Assembly: GCA_000818095.1 (NCBI GenBank)
Contig: CP009416.1
Coordinates: forward strand, 3,452,440 to 3,516,439
Reading direction: 5' to 3'
DNA length: 64,000 nucleotides
DNA from: Jeotgalibacillus malaysiensis
GTDB taxonomy: Bacteria > Bacillota > Bacilli > Bacillales > Jeotgalibacillaceae
Made by a program: the position numbers and the translations under genes. The notes beneath the pieces were generated by a model. It saw nothing but the letters and a program-made list of their open reading frames with translations. It was not told the origin of the DNA and did no database searches. Shown one piece after another: positions 8,456 to 17,364 of this stretch. Within the stretch, counting starts at the first letter, position 1, and the number at the start of each line of letters is the position of its first letter.

Positions 8456-9996
8456 GTTATCTCCTCCAAATCCTTCTTGATTTTTTCTTGGAGGCGGATA
8501 GATTCTTCAAATTGTTTAAGTAATTTAGTTCTCAACTCTTCCATTTTCTCCTCAAAAGGTATTCCATCATCTTCAACTTCTTCTGTTCCAACATAAATTC
8601 CTGGTGTTAACTTATAGTCATTTTCTTTTACTTCATTTATAGAAGCAACTTTACAGAACCCTGCCACATCTTCTACTTTTTTCCTATCTAACTTAAAGTT
8701 GTGATACACATTAGCAATTTCCTCAATTTCCTCTTCCGATAGTGCCTTTTGTTTTCGACTTACTAAGGACCCTTTTTGTCTAGCATCAATAAACAGAATT
8801 TCATTTTTACGTTCCTGATATTCGCCTTTTCCATCCCGATTTTTGCTTAAAAAGAATAAGCAACATGGAATCCCTGTAGACAAGAATAATTTTTCAGGTA
8901 ATGCCACAATACAATCAATATAGCCATTATCAACAAACCATTCACGAACAGGTTTTTCACCTCTTTGGTTAGTTGTCATAGCTCCATTTGCCATTACATA
9001 TCCTGCAGAACCTGTGTCATTTAAATGATGAAAGAAATGTTGCATCCACATATAGTTCGCATTTGAATTTGTCACTGGACCGATTAGACGTGGATCATCA
9101 CTTGAAATTCGCTCCGCTCCCCAGCCATCTTGATTAAAAGGTGGATTTGCAATCACATAATCTGCTTTTAAATCAGGAAACTTGTCATCCAATAAAGAGT
9201 TTCCAAGACGCATATCGGCATTAAGTCCGTGGAGTAACACGTTCATTTTTCCTAATCGCGCTGTAGTTGTTACATTCTCCTGCCCATAAAAGGAGAGTCC
9301 ATGACGACGTGGAGAGTATTCTTCAGATTGAATGAACATACCGCCTGAACCACATGCTGGGTCAAAAACAGTTCCCTTGATTGGCTCTAACATTCGAACA
9401 AGTAAACTTACTACAGAATAAGGAGTGTAGAACTCTCCCCCACGCTGTCCTTCTGTTGACGCAAATTCAGAAATAAAGTACTCATAAACACGTCCTAATA
9501 CATCAACACTTCGCTCATCATTAACGCTAAATATATCTCGAGAAAAAATTTCTATTAAACCCGATACGTTTTCAGCGGGTAAATTACTCCCTTGAAAGAT
9601 TCTAGGTAACATTCCCTCTAAGTCAGGGTTTTCTTCCTCAAGACGTTTCATAGCATTATCAAGGATTTCTTTTATGTTTGGTTGTTTGGCGTTCTTTAAT
9701 ATGTAAGACCAACGCGACTCCTCTGAAACAACATACACATTTTCAGACATATACATGTCTGGGTCTTCTTTAATTATCTGTTTAGTTTCTTCATCAGATG
9801 CATACCAGTCACTTTTAGGATCCTTAACCAAATTGTCTATCTCATCTTTACGCATGTCGTAACGATTTGATAAGTAACGTAAAAAAATTAGTGGTAAAAC
9901 GTAATGTTTATAGTCAGCCGGTGCAACACTTCCACGCATATTTGTAGCTGCATCGAACAAGTCTTTTTGAAAATTTATATCTGCTTTTGCTACCAT
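8452..9996 (-). CDS. hsdM: Type I restriction enzyme, M (N6-adenine methyltransferase) subunit
   Basis: The 514-aa HsdM methylates adenine in the host target and forms the core of the complex. The N-terminal HsdM bundle (about 1-130) is followed by a methyltransferase domain with the S-adenosylmethionine site DPACGSGGMF (near residue 210) and the catalytic NPPF (near 282). Length is typical. It is the first gene of the operon, with GGAGG before the ATG and a possible promoter at 10040-10066. All catalytic motifs of M, S and R are intact, so a working system is likely. Confidence 0.97.
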   Translation of the reverse strand: MVAKADINFQKDLFDAATNMRGSVAPADYKHYVLPLIFLRYLSNRYDMRKDEIDNLVKDPKSDWYASDEETKQIIKEDPDMYMSENVYVVSEESRWSYILKNAKQPNIKEILDNAMKRLEEENPDLEGMLPRIFQGSNLPAENVSGLIEIFSRDIFSVNDERSVDVLGRVYEYFISEFASTEGQRGGEFYTPYSVVSLLVRMLEPIKGTVFDPACGSGGMFIQSEEYSPRRHGLSFYGQENVTTTARLGKMNVLLHGLNADMRLGNSLLDDKFPDLKADYVIANPPFNQDGWGAERISSDDPRLIGPVTNSNANYMWMQHFFHHLNDTGSAGYVMANGAMTTNQRGEKPVREWFVDNGYIDCIVALPEKLFLSTGIPCCLFFLSKNRDGKGEYQERKNEILFIDARQKGSLVSRKQKALSEEEIEEIANVYHNFKLDRKKVEDVAGFCKVASINEVKENDYKLTPGIYVGTEEVEDDGIPFEEKMEELRTKLLKQFEESIRLQEKIKKDLEEIT

Positions 9997-10039
9997 TATT
10001 AATCCTCCAAAAAAATCTTCAATGTATATTTTTGTATCT

Positions 10040-10066
10040 ATTTTACCACACTCACTAGAAAGTCAA
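10040..10066 (-). promoter_or_regulatory. Possible hsd operon promoter
   Basis: On the minus strand TTGACT (10066-10061) and TAAAAT (10045-10040) are separated by 15 bases, shorter than the ideal 17. It is the best promoter-like pair before hsdM. Confidence 0.3.
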
Positions 10067-10106
10067 ATAATAGAGTTGGAAACTCTTCTCCCATTTAATT
10101 AAATAT

Positions 10107-10125
10107 AAGTTATTAGTGATAACTT
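10107..10125 (-). terminator. Weak hairpin after rlmH
   Basis: AAGTTAT and ATAACTT form a 7-bp stem with a 5-base loop, followed on the minus strand by AT-rich sequence without a good T-run. It may be a weak terminator or a junction palindrome at the island boundary. Confidence 0.35.
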
Positions 10126-10129
10126 TTAT

Positions 10130-10609
10130 CTATTTATGATAAGGCTCCCCCCGATTAATCCTAAAACTCCGATAAACCTGCTCCACCAAAACCAATTTCA
10201 TCAACTGATGCGGAAACGTCATCTTAGAAAACGAAAGCCCAAAATCACTTCTCTTCAATACTTCATCACTAAGTCCAAGTGATCCTCCAATGACAAATGC
10301 AATTTTACTTTTACCATAGGTCGCAAGCTTATCAATTTCCTTTGCCAGCTGCTCTGATGTGAGCTGTTTGCCGTTAATTTCGAGTGTGATGACGTGGGTA
10401 TCCGGTCCAATTTTAGAAAGTATGCGCTCGCCTTCTTTTTGTTTGACGATTTGCATGTCGGCTTCGCTAAGGTTCTCTGGTGCTTTTTCATCTGGGACTT
10501 CGATTTCTTCGATGTTGCAGTAGGCGCCGAGGCGTTTGGTGTATTCGGCGATGCCCTGTTTGAGGTATTTTTCTTTGAGTTTGCCGACTGTGATGATTTG
10601 TATTTTCAT
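10130..10609 (-). CDS. rlmH: 23S rRNA pseudouridine-1915 N3-methyltransferase
   Basis: A 159-aa SPOUT methyltransferase that modifies 23S rRNA in helix 69, the product called OrfX in staphylococci. The SAM-binding knot [14 protein letters not shown] and the highly conserved C-terminus [10 protein letters not shown] are present. The last codons and stop read GAGCCTTATCATAAATAG, close to the attachment site that SCC elements use at this same gene end. The gene marks the junction between the core chromosome and the AT-rich island at 1-10100. Full length, start at an ATG with GGAGG upstream. Confidence 0.97.
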   Translation of the reverse strand: MKIQIITVGKLKEKYLKQGIAEYTKRLGAYCNIEEIEVPDEKAPENLSEADMQIVKQKEGERILSKIGPDTHVITLEINGKQLTSEQLAKEIDKLATYGKSKIAFVIGGSLGLSDEVLKRSDFGLSFSKMTFPHQLMKLVLVEQVYRSFRINRGEPYHK

Positions 10610-10750
10610 AATGATCCTCCGGGTTGTTGTGATGGTATTAGTTTAACATGGATGGGGAGTCCTGGAACCCCGTGAGCCTATCCATATTAGAGTCCGGGCT
10701 TGCTGAGCTTTATAATGAGGTGAGGGGTTAGAAGTAAGGAGTGTTTGATT

Positions 10751-12166
10751 ATGATGCCAGGGGTTAAGATTGAACCTTATGATAAATTATTGTTTATGCC
10801 GGTTGGGCGCAGGTATGCGAATATCCGCTCGATTGGGCATAAGGAAGAGCGTGCGGTGCTGTCCCGTCTTCAGCAGGCGGTTCAGCGTGCGCTGCCTCAG
10901 TTTTCCTATAGAGAGCTGAAGGATATAAAGGAATTTCTGCATGCGGACTGCTGGCGGATGCCGGTTCCGGTGACGCGTGAGGAGGAGCTGTATCCGCAGC
11001 TGATGCGGCCTGAAATGTTTTTATGGCAGGAGCATTCAGCGCAGCGCGGACTTCCGATTGATGAGAGTTATTTTTACGGGAAGATCTACAGCCGGCTGTC
11101 AGCTGAGGGGCTGCATCATCATGTGTCGTATGTGCTGAAGGATTATGCATTCTGTGCGAAGCTGCACCGGATGAAGCGTGAGTACTGGCTGGATCAGATC
11201 TATGATGCGTACAGCCGTCATCCTTTTATAGAGCTTGCAAAAGAAAAGAATCATGTGGTGGAAGCTGTTGAGAAGATGAACAGGTCTTCTCTTTTAGCTG
11301 TGTTGAAATATCCTGAGGACATTGCGTACTGGCGGCACCGCGTGGAGATTGTGATGCGGCCTTACCGTGATATTCCCTTTGCGTGGCGCTGGGAGATGTG
11401 TACGCATGAGAAAGAGCTTGCCGTGGATGGTGAGGCGCTTGTGTGTGCGTGTCCGGTGTGTGAGTATGCGGTGAAGTATCACGTGGATGAGGAGCGCATT
11501 GAGCTGCGTGAAGAGCCGATTATGGAGCGCACAGTGAAGCGGATCGCAACGATTGAACGTCAGCTGAATGAGATTGTGGCGCAGAGTATGAACGTCGTTG
11601 AGGCGCTGCGTGACGTGCAGGATGTGAAGCTTCGGCTGGATACTTTTTGCGGGAAGCTTGAACAGCTGATTGAGCTAAAAGATGAGCTGGATGTGGAGGC
11701 GCCTGAAGTGGTTGGATGCTATGAGCAGCTGAAGGCGGTCCGATTGCCTGCAGAGCGTGTGGAGCCGACCCTGATGAGTCTGTCTAAGGTCGTGCTGCCT
11801 GATACGAAGGTGCTGAAGGCGGTGCAGCAATGGAAGACGCTTGAGGTGTCTGAGGCAGCGCTTGATGAGCTTCTTAGTGAATGGACGGCGCTGCTTGAGG
11901 CGAATCAGCCAAAGCCGGATGATGTGATGGTTGAAGTTGAAGGCTTTCAGGTAACGCGCGCTGAAGTGGAGCGTGTGGAGGCTTTTTTAGATGAAACCGA
12001 GCTTACGCTGACACTGCATTTACTGGCTCAGACCTTGATGGGTGAGCCGACAAATAAGGTGCGGACGCTCGGACTGCATGAGACGGCTGTTTTTGGCATG
12101 CTTGGGGAATGGCCTGAGAAGTATGTGGTGAGGGCTGTGAAGAAGTTGTTTAAAGAAAAGATATAA
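10751..12166 (+). CDS. RQC-like (RQC-minor type) putative DNA-binding protein
   Basis: A 471-aa protein I only partly recognise. Its C-terminus (about residues 410-465), with TLHLLAQTLMGEPTNKVRTL and then GLHETAVFGMLGEWPEKYVV, resembles the RQC winged helix of RecQ helicases, but no helicase motor is present. The description RQC-minor DNA-binding protein fits best. The middle has a possible zinc site (C-x16-C-x-C-x2-C near residues 216-238) and then helical, coiled-coil-like sequence. The ATG at 10751 lies 9 bases after AAGGAG. GC content matches the core genome. It stands alone, divergent from rlmH. A role in DNA repair or structure recognition is inference. Confidence 0.5.
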   Translation: MMPGVKIEPYDKLLFMPVGRRYANIRSIGHKEERAVLSRLQQAVQRALPQFSYRELKDIKEFLHADCWRMPVPVTREEELYPQLMRPEMFLWQEHSAQRGLPIDESYFYGKIYSRLSAEGLHHHVSYVLKDYAFCAKLHRMKREYWLDQIYDAYSRHPFIELAKEKNHVVEAVEKMNRSSLLAVLKYPEDIAYWRHRVEIVMRPYRDIPFAWRWEMCTHEKELAVDGEALVCACPVCEYAVKYHVDEERIELREEPIMERTVKRIATIERQLNEIVAQSMNVVEALRDVQDVKLRLDTFCGKLEQLIELKDELDVEAPEVVGCYEQLKAVRLPAERVEPTLMSLSKVVLPDTKVLKAVQQWKTLEVSEAALDELLSEWTALLEANQPKPDDVMVEVEGFQVTRAEVERVEAFLDETELTLTLHLLAQTLMGEPTNKVRTLGLHETAVFGMLGEWPEKYVVRAVKKLFKEKI

Positions 12167-12167
12167 A

Positions 12168-12212
12168 AAGGAGTATCAGTCTGCTGGAATGAGCGGGCTG
12201 ATACTCTTTTTT
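12168..12212. terminator. Bidirectional terminator
   Basis: GAGTATCAG (12171-12179) pairs with CTGATACTC (12198-12206), with A-run before and T-run after. It separates the convergent RQC-like gene and the small membrane protein gene. Confidence 0.85.
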
Positions 12213-12215
12213 AGT

Positions 12216-12572
12216 TTAAACGGAATCGCCTGCAGTGATGGTTGTGTCGCTTTTATATGCAGGAGATTTTGTCTGGTTAAGCATATTTATAATCGGAACA
12301 AGTGGTGATAAAGCAAATACCACATGAATCAGCAGCTCGAAATTGAGTGGTGCCCAGCTGATAAAGGCTAATGTGCTGAGCGTCATGATGAGTAAAATGA
12401 TGACGAATGGCTTTTTCATTTGCGGGTTTTTCATGTTGCTCAGGACTAGCAGAGAGATCGCGATGCTGATCCAGATTATTGTGAACCAAGGATTGATGTA
12501 CCGCTCGAAGCTTGCGAACAAAAGGATGGCAATGGCGCCGGCGATCAGGACAAAATCAAGTGTCTTCTTCAT
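12216..12572 (-). CDS. Small four-helix membrane protein, unknown
   Basis: A 118-aa protein with four predicted membrane helices (about residues 7-23, 28-44, 54-72, 78-98) and a short polar tail. No family recognised. It starts at an ATG with AGGAGG upstream and ends against the shared terminator at 12168-12212. The upstream gap holds a 21-bp phased array. Confidence 0.65.
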   Translation of the reverse strand: MKKTLDFVLIAGAIAILLFASFERYINPWFTIIWISIAISLLVLSNMKNPQMKKPFVIILLIMTLSTLAFISWAPLNFELLIHVVFALSPLVPIINMLNQTKSPAYKSDTTITAGDSV

Positions 12573-12691
12573 TTTGTACCTCCTCCTATTGGATGGCGTT
12601 CCGGGAATCCTGGCATGGTGACAGCAATTTGGTTATTTTCCATTTAATTCATTTTGACATAAAGGGTTCGAGTTAGAAGTGCGTTTCGCAG

Positions 12692-12825
12692 CATAGGTCA
12701 AATTACACTTTTCTACGAACGTACATGTTTTTTCTAAGAAGGTCGCCTGTTTTTCTAAGAACAACATCATGCGTTCTAAGGACATGCATCATTTTTCTCC
12801 GAACATGGGGTTCTATTCTACGAAC
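12692..12825 (+). repeat. 21-bp phased array A, six units, core TTCTNNGAAC
   Basis: Cores TTCTNNGAAC (two with one base changed) start at 12711, 12732, 12753, 12774, 12795 and 12816: five exact 21-bp steps. Spacers differ in sequence. A leader CATAGGTCAAATTACAC (12692-12708) precedes it and is shared with the arrays at 24827 and 26310. No supported gene overlaps it. Confidence 0.9.
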
Positions 12826-12846
12826 CAAGATCCGCCCCGCCACCCA

Positions 12847-13467
12847 TCAAAACGTAATCGGCACCGTCCCCGCATCCTCAAACACATCCGTCACTTCCCA
12901 CTCATACATCTGAACCACGCTCAAAATCGCGTGTCTTGTCTCGTATTCACGGGAGTTGTAAGGCACGGTAATCGACTTTTCCCCGTCTGAAAAGGTATAA
13001 GACAGCACCGCTTTATTGCCTTCATCAACAAGCCTCGTGACTTCCTCCACGTCATCCCATGCTATATGCTCTTCTGAAAACGTCCAGAAGTCATTGCCGG
13101 TGACGCCGCTTTCGTCCAGGTAAGCGTAATGGTAAATAGATAGCGCAAATAAAAGAGGTGCGAAGGCCATTAGCAGGACGTGCAGACCTGCGAGTTTATA
13201 CGTCGTGTTCTTCCGCTCAGAATACCTTTTTGTAAACAGAAATGACAGCATCACGACCGCAATCCAGATCATCGCGGCCCCAAAGCCCATGTACGCTTCT
13301 GACGGGCGCAGGAATGACCAATGGTCGCGTGAGTAGAAAAGCATATCCTGAATGAACATGACGAAGATGCCAGGTAAGAAAAATGCGGTTAAGATTAATA
13401 AAATGGCTGTGGTTGAGATATATGGCATGACCGTATCTGCATCTGAATTGTGGATCTTTTTCAGCAT
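12847..13467 (-). CDS. Membrane protein with C-terminal soluble domain, unknown
   Basis: A 206-aa protein with three membrane helices (about residues 15-40, 60-82, 92-114) and an external or cytoplasmic C-terminal domain of about 90 residues ending in VPITF. No family recognised. The GGAGG of its ribosome site lies in the 3' arm of the hairpin that ends the degV transcript, so translation may depend on how that hairpin folds. Likely cotranscribed with degV when termination fails. Confidence 0.65.
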   Translation of the reverse strand: MLKKIHNSDADTVMPYISTTAILLILTAFFLPGIFVMFIQDMLFYSRDHWSFLRPSEAYMGFGAAMIWIAVVMLSFLFTKRYSERKNTTYKLAGLHVLLMAFAPLLFALSIYHYAYLDESGVTGNDFWTFSEEHIAWDDVEEVTRLVDEGNKAVLSYTFSDGEKSITVPYNSREYETRHAILSVVQMYEWEVTDVFEDAGTVPITF

Positions 13468-13473
13468 AAAAAT

Positions 13474-13526
13474 AACCTCCGGGGGTTTCGTCTACTTCGT
13501 TTTACGAATAGAATCTCCCGGAGGTT
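13474..13526 (-). terminator. Hairpin after degV that contains the next ribosome site
   Basis: A 10-bp perfect stem, AACCTCCGGG (13474-13483) with CCCGGAGGTT (13517-13526). Read on the minus strand it follows degV and ends in ATTTTT, and its 3' arm contains the GGAGG used by the gene starting at 13467. Confidence 0.7.
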
Positions 13527-13551
13527 TCATATTTTGTTAATTTTCTGACTG

Positions 13552-14415
13552 TTATTTCTCCATGAAAAACATTGAGATGCCGCCCGGTCCAACGTGTGTC
13601 CCTACTGCAACACCCATTTGCATAATAAAAATCTCGCCGGCAAAGTCCGTCTCTTCCTGCATTTTCACTTTTAAGTTCTCAGCGACAGTAGCATCTGTCG
13701 TATAGCCGATAATGACAAATTCAGTCTGTTCAGGGTCGTTACGCTTTTTAAATTCCTCCACGTAATGCTTCAGCACTCTTTTGCGGCCGCGTTCTTTTGC
13801 GACAACCGCTCCCGTGCCGTCCTTCATCGTCATGACAGGCTTCAGCATCAGAAACTTTCCGATCATCGCACTGGCGTTTGAGATCCGCCCGCTTTTAATC
13901 AGATGATTCAGGTCATCAACTGACAAAAAGTGCTTCACGTTTGTTTTATACTGTTCGTTAAAGCCGACGATTTCTTCGAATGAGGCGCCTCTTTCACGCA
14001 GCAGCGCGCTTTTTACAAGCAGCCAGCCGCTCCCATGACTCATGCATTTAGAATCAATGATCTGAATATGAATGGGTGAAGTCGGGTGCTCCTCGTAAAA
14101 GTAGTCTTTTGCGAGCTCGGCAGACTGGTACGAACCGCTCGTTCCGCTCGACATACAGATACATAAAATGTGCGTATGGCCCGATTCAACCGCTTCCTCC
14201 ATAATCGCCAGGTACTCAGCAGGACTCGGTGCACCGGTCGTCGGAAAATCTGAGAGATCCTCAAGCATTTTGAAAAAGGTCTCCGGATCGATTTCAACTT
14301 TATCTTTATAAGACTTGCCGTCAATATTAATCTTCAGTGGCGCCGTGCTGATGTCGTACTGTTCAAGTATCTCATTAGACAGATCACACGTTGAATCAGC
14401 CATTATTTTAATCAT
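13552..14415 (-). CDS. DegV family fatty-acid-binding protein
   Basis: A 287-aa DegV/FakB-type protein. These bind a fatty acid and, with FakA kinase, present it for phosphorylation. Typical features are the N-terminal IMADSTCDL, the TTGAPSPAEY segment that lines the ligand pocket, CMSSGTSGSYQSA, and RISNASAMIGKFL. Full length. It is divergent from the saccharopine-dehydrogenase-like gene and followed by a hairpin and a membrane protein gene. Which lipid it binds cannot be told. Confidence 0.93.
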   Translation of the reverse strand: MIKIMADSTCDLSNEILEQYDISTAPLKINIDGKSYKDKVEIDPETFFKMLEDLSDFPTTGAPSPAEYLAIMEEAVESGHTHILCICMSSGTSGSYQSAELAKDYFYEEHPTSPIHIQIIDSKCMSHGSGWLLVKSALLRERGASFEEIVGFNEQYKTNVKHFLSVDDLNHLIKSGRISNASAMIGKFLMLKPVMTMKDGTGAVVAKERGRKRVLKHYVEEFKKRNDPEQTEFVIIGYTTDATVAENLKVKMQEETDFAGEIFIMQMGVAVGTHVGPGGISMFFMEK

Positions 14416-14572
14416 ATAAGCCTCCAGTAAACTCTTGATGTACCCCTATTGTAAGCCATTTCAGGAGGTAAAAGTAATTTAGTTGCGTATTTCAACTATT
14501 TTTGTGACGGCTTTGAAAAGGAAATGTTTGCTATACTTATTTACAATTCAATCACTGAAAGGATGAATCAGC

Positions 14573-15634
14573 ATGTCAACATGGATGATCTACGGAGCAA
14601 ACGGCTACACCGGCGAGCTCATTGCACGCCAGGCAGTGCGTGACGGTATGGCCCCGGTGCTTGCCGGACGAAACGAAGAAGCGATCAGTAAGCTTGCAGG
14701 TGAACTCGGACTCGAATCAAGCGTGTTTTCACTTGATGACCCTGCGACAGTCGCTGAAAAACTTCAGGGAATGGAACTTGTCCTCCACTGCGCAGGCCCC
14801 TTTTCAAAGACAAGCCGTCAAATGGTCGAGGGCTGTCTCACTGCAGGCGCGCACTACCTTGATATCACCGGTGAAATCGGCGTGTTTGAAATGATTCATG
14901 CACCTGAGACGTCAAAGCGTGCTGCGGATAAAGGGGTCGTGCTGTGCCCGGGCGTCGGGTTTGATGTGATCCCGACTGACTGCACCGCGCATAAGCTGAA
15001 AGAGCTAATGCCAAATGCAGTCTCGCTCTCACTCGGATTTTCATTTTTAGCAGGCATGTCACCCGGTACAACGAAAACGATGATCGAGGGGCTGTCAGGC
15101 GGCAGCGCTGAGCGGAAAGACGGGAAGATTGTGCCGTTTCCAATGGGCTCGAAAAAGCGGACGCTCGATTTCGGAAAAGGACAGCAGCCCGTCACAGCCA
15201 TTCCATGGGGTGACGTCTCAACTGCGTATTATACGACGAAAATTCCAAATATCACGACGTGGATCCCGCTGTCTGAGCGTCAGATTCGCGGCGCACGCGT
15301 GATGTCACTTTTCGCACCGGTGCTCGGCACAAAGCCGGTTCAGAATCAGCTGCTGAAATGGGTTGACCGCTCCGTTAAAGGACCGGATGAACGTGCACGG
15401 GAGAATGCCCTGTCCTATATTGTCGGTGAAGCAAAAGCTGAAGATGGCCGGACAGTCACGGTGCGGATCAAAACAACGAACGCCTACACGCTGACTGCAC
15501 TTGGGTCACTCGAAGTCGTTCGCCGGATGCTCGGACGCGATCTGCCTTCAGGAAGCTTTACGCCGGCCGGGCTGTTTGGGTCCGGGCTGGTGGAGTCGCT
15601 TGAGGGGTCGGGGAAGTTTGAGGTTGTGGAGTAA
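14573..15634 (+). CDS. Saccharopine dehydrogenase NADP-binding domain protein
   Basis: A 353-aa protein with an N-terminal Rossmann fold (WMIYGANGYTGELIARQA, residues 4-21) of the saccharopine dehydrogenase / trans-acting enoyl reductase superfamily, as in proteins that reduce lipid or polyketide intermediates. The middle has the family stretch CPGVGFDVIPTDC. No lysine-pathway neighbours are present, so true saccharopine dehydrogenase activity is unlikely and the substrate is unknown. Ribosome site GAAAGGATG, ATG at 14573. A terminator follows at 15641. Confidence 0.8.
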   Translation: MSTWMIYGANGYTGELIARQAVRDGMAPVLAGRNEEAISKLAGELGLESSVFSLDDPATVAEKLQGMELVLHCAGPFSKTSRQMVEGCLTAGAHYLDITGEIGVFEMIHAPETSKRAADKGVVLCPGVGFDVIPTDCTAHKLKELMPNAVSLSLGFSFLAGMSPGTTKTMIEGLSGGSAERKDGKIVPFPMGSKKRTLDFGKGQQPVTAIPWGDVSTAYYTTKIPNITTWIPLSERQIRGARVMSLFAPVLGTKPVQNQLLKWVDRSVKGPDERARENALSYIVGEAKAEDGRTVTVRIKTTNAYTLTALGSLEVVRRMLGRDLPSGSFTPAGLFGSGLVESLEGSGKFEVVE

Positions 15635-15640
15635 GGTTTT

Positions 15641-15669
15641 GGCCTGGGATTGGGATCCCGGGCTTTTTT
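15641..15669 (+). terminator. Intrinsic terminator
   Basis: A GC-rich stem (GCC TGGGAT with ATCCC GGGC) followed by TTTTTT, 7 bases after the stop codon of the preceding gene. Confidence 0.8.
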
Positions 15670-15684
15670 ATGTGGGTTGGGGGT

Positions 15685-15815
15685 GGGTCTTTGTGCCTGA
15701 AGTGGCGAACATGGCGGGTTGAGTGTCGAACATGGCAGGTTGAAACGCGAACCAGCTATGCGGAGTGTTGAACCGGACCACTTGAAGCGCGAACAGCACA
15801 GGTTTAACGCCGAAC
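15685..15815 (+). repeat. 21-bp phased array C, six units, core CGAAC
   Basis: CGAAC or TGAAC pentamers start at 15706, 15727, 15748, 15769, 15790 and 15811, exactly 21 bp apart. The pentamers are preceded by a loosely conserved TTGANN(N)G. The leader TCTTTGTGCCTGAAGTGG is nearly identical to that of array D beyond the photolyase gene. Confidence 0.9.
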
Positions 15816-15914
15816 CACTTATACTGCACCCCCACTACAGCCGACCCAAACTTCCTTCCACTCCCCTATTCTTTTACAATATTCCTAACACATTTACCAA
15901 AAGGAGCGAATCCA

Positions 15915-17351
15915 ATGGATATTGCAGTTGTATGGTTCAGAAACGATCTGCGGACAATTGATCACCAGCCGCTCAGGCGCGCGATTGCAAGCGGCCTGCC
16001 GGTTGTTGGTGTATATGTATTTGACCCGGAGATGATGCGGGAAACTGAATATGGATTCAAGAAAATGGAGAAGTTTCGCGCTGCGTTTATCAGGGAGAGT
16101 GTGGAGGATCTGCGTAGTGAGCTGGAGGAACTCGACATTCCGCTTCTAGTACGCACTGGTGACCCGGCAGAGGTCTTCGGAACACTGAATGAGCAGTATT
16201 TTATAAAGTGCTTTTATATGCATGAAGAAATCGGCAGCGAGGAACAGACGGCTGAACGCCGCGTGCGTGAGGTGCTGCAGGCAAAGGTGTCGATTGATCA
16301 CGGTCACAATTTGTACGACCCGGAGGATTTACCGTTTGACTCATACAGCGTGCCCGACACGTTTTCACAGTTCAGAAAGCGGATTGAAAAAAACGATGTG
16401 CTGATGCGCCCACCCCTTTCAAAACCATCAGCTGCTGCGAAAAGTGTGGAGGTGGATGAAGGAGAAATTCCATCTTTATCAGCGCTTGGGTTTGATGAGC
16501 TGGACGGGCCGCTTCGTTTTCGCGGCGGAATGAGTGAAGGACTGAAGCGGGTCGCGCATTACTTTTTTGAAACGGATCAGCTGCGCGTATATAAAGAAAC
16601 GCGCAATGGCATGCTTAAAGAAGATGATTCATCCAAACTCTCCCCGTGGCTTGCACACGGCTGTCTGTCGCCGCGGATGGTCATGGATGAGGTGCGTCGC
16701 TATGAAGATGAGCGGGTAAAAAATGACTCGACGTACTGGCTGTATTTTGAGCTGCTGTGGCGCGATTATTTTCATCTGGTGCACAGGCGTTATGGCGATG
16801 ATTTATTTGCTGCATCCGGCCTGCGCGACCGGACGCCGCCGTGGGATCGTGATGAGACGCTTGAGTCAGCGTGGATGAACGGTAAGACCGGGTATCCGCT
16901 TGTCGATGCTGCAATGCGGGAGCTGAAGGCAACCGGATTCATGTCAAACAGGGCAAGGCAGAATGTGGCAAGCTTCCTGACGAAAAATCTCGGTCTCGAC
17001 TGGCGAATCGGCGCTGCATGGTTTGAGTCCCTGTTGATTGATTATGACGTGTCGAGCAATTACGGCAACTGGCTGTATCAGGCTGGTGTAGGCAATGATG
17101 CCATTCAGTTCCGAGCGTTCAATGTCGTGAAGCAGGCACGGGATTATGATCCAAAGGGTGATTATTTGCGGACGTGGCTGCCGGAGCTTAGGCGCGTGCC
17201 AGGAGCAAGAATATTTGCGCCTTATGAGATGAACTATGAGGGACAGCAGGCGGCAGGCGTTGTGATCGGGCGGCATTATCCGGCGCCGGTTGTTGATTTG
17301 TTTGCGTCGGTGGAGCGGAATAAGGCGCGGTTTTTGGATGTAATGAAGTGA
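15915..17351 (+). CDS. DASH-type cryptochrome/photolyase
   Basis: A 478-aa FAD photolyase/cryptochrome. The N-terminal photolyase fold (about 1-130) begins VVWFRNDLRTIDHQPLRRAI. The FAD domain (about 200-440) has KLSPWLAHGCLSPRMV, MSNRARQNVASFL and the segment DWRIGAAWFESLLIDYDVSS. The loop DLPFDSYSVPDTFSQFRKRI is typical of the DASH subfamily, which repairs cyclobutane dimers mainly in single-stranded DNA. GGAG lies 9 bases before the ATG. The gene is flanked on both sides by nearly identical 21-bp phased arrays in the same orientation. Confidence 0.93.
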   Translation: MDIAVVWFRNDLRTIDHQPLRRAIASGLPVVGVYVFDPEMMRETEYGFKKMEKFRAAFIRESVEDLRSELEELDIPLLVRTGDPAEVFGTLNEQYFIKCFYMHEEIGSEEQTAERRVREVLQAKVSIDHGHNLYDPEDLPFDSYSVPDTFSQFRKRIEKNDVLMRPPLSKPSAAAKSVEVDEGEIPSLSALGFDELDGPLRFRGGMSEGLKRVAHYFFETDQLRVYKETRNGMLKEDDSSKLSPWLAHGCLSPRMVMDEVRRYEDERVKNDSTYWLYFELLWRDYFHLVHRRYGDDLFAASGLRDRTPPWDRDETLESAWMNGKTGYPLVDAAMRELKATGFMSNRARQNVASFLTKNLGLDWRIGAAWFESLLIDYDVSSNYGNWLYQAGVGNDAIQFRAFNVVKQARDYDPKGDYLRTWLPELRRVPGARIFAPYEMNYEGQQAAGVVIGRHYPAPVVDLFASVERNKARFLDVMK

Positions 17352-17364
17352 AGATTTTCGGGTT

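Noticed and set aside
11474..11492. parS-like CACGTGGA in the RQC-like gene
   Set aside because: Only about 12 of 16 matches, inside coding sequence, so chance is a sufficient explanation.
12692..12825. CRISPR array
   Set aside because: Cores are only 5-10 bases, spacers 11-16 bases, and no cas genes are present. The geometry is unlike any CRISPR type.
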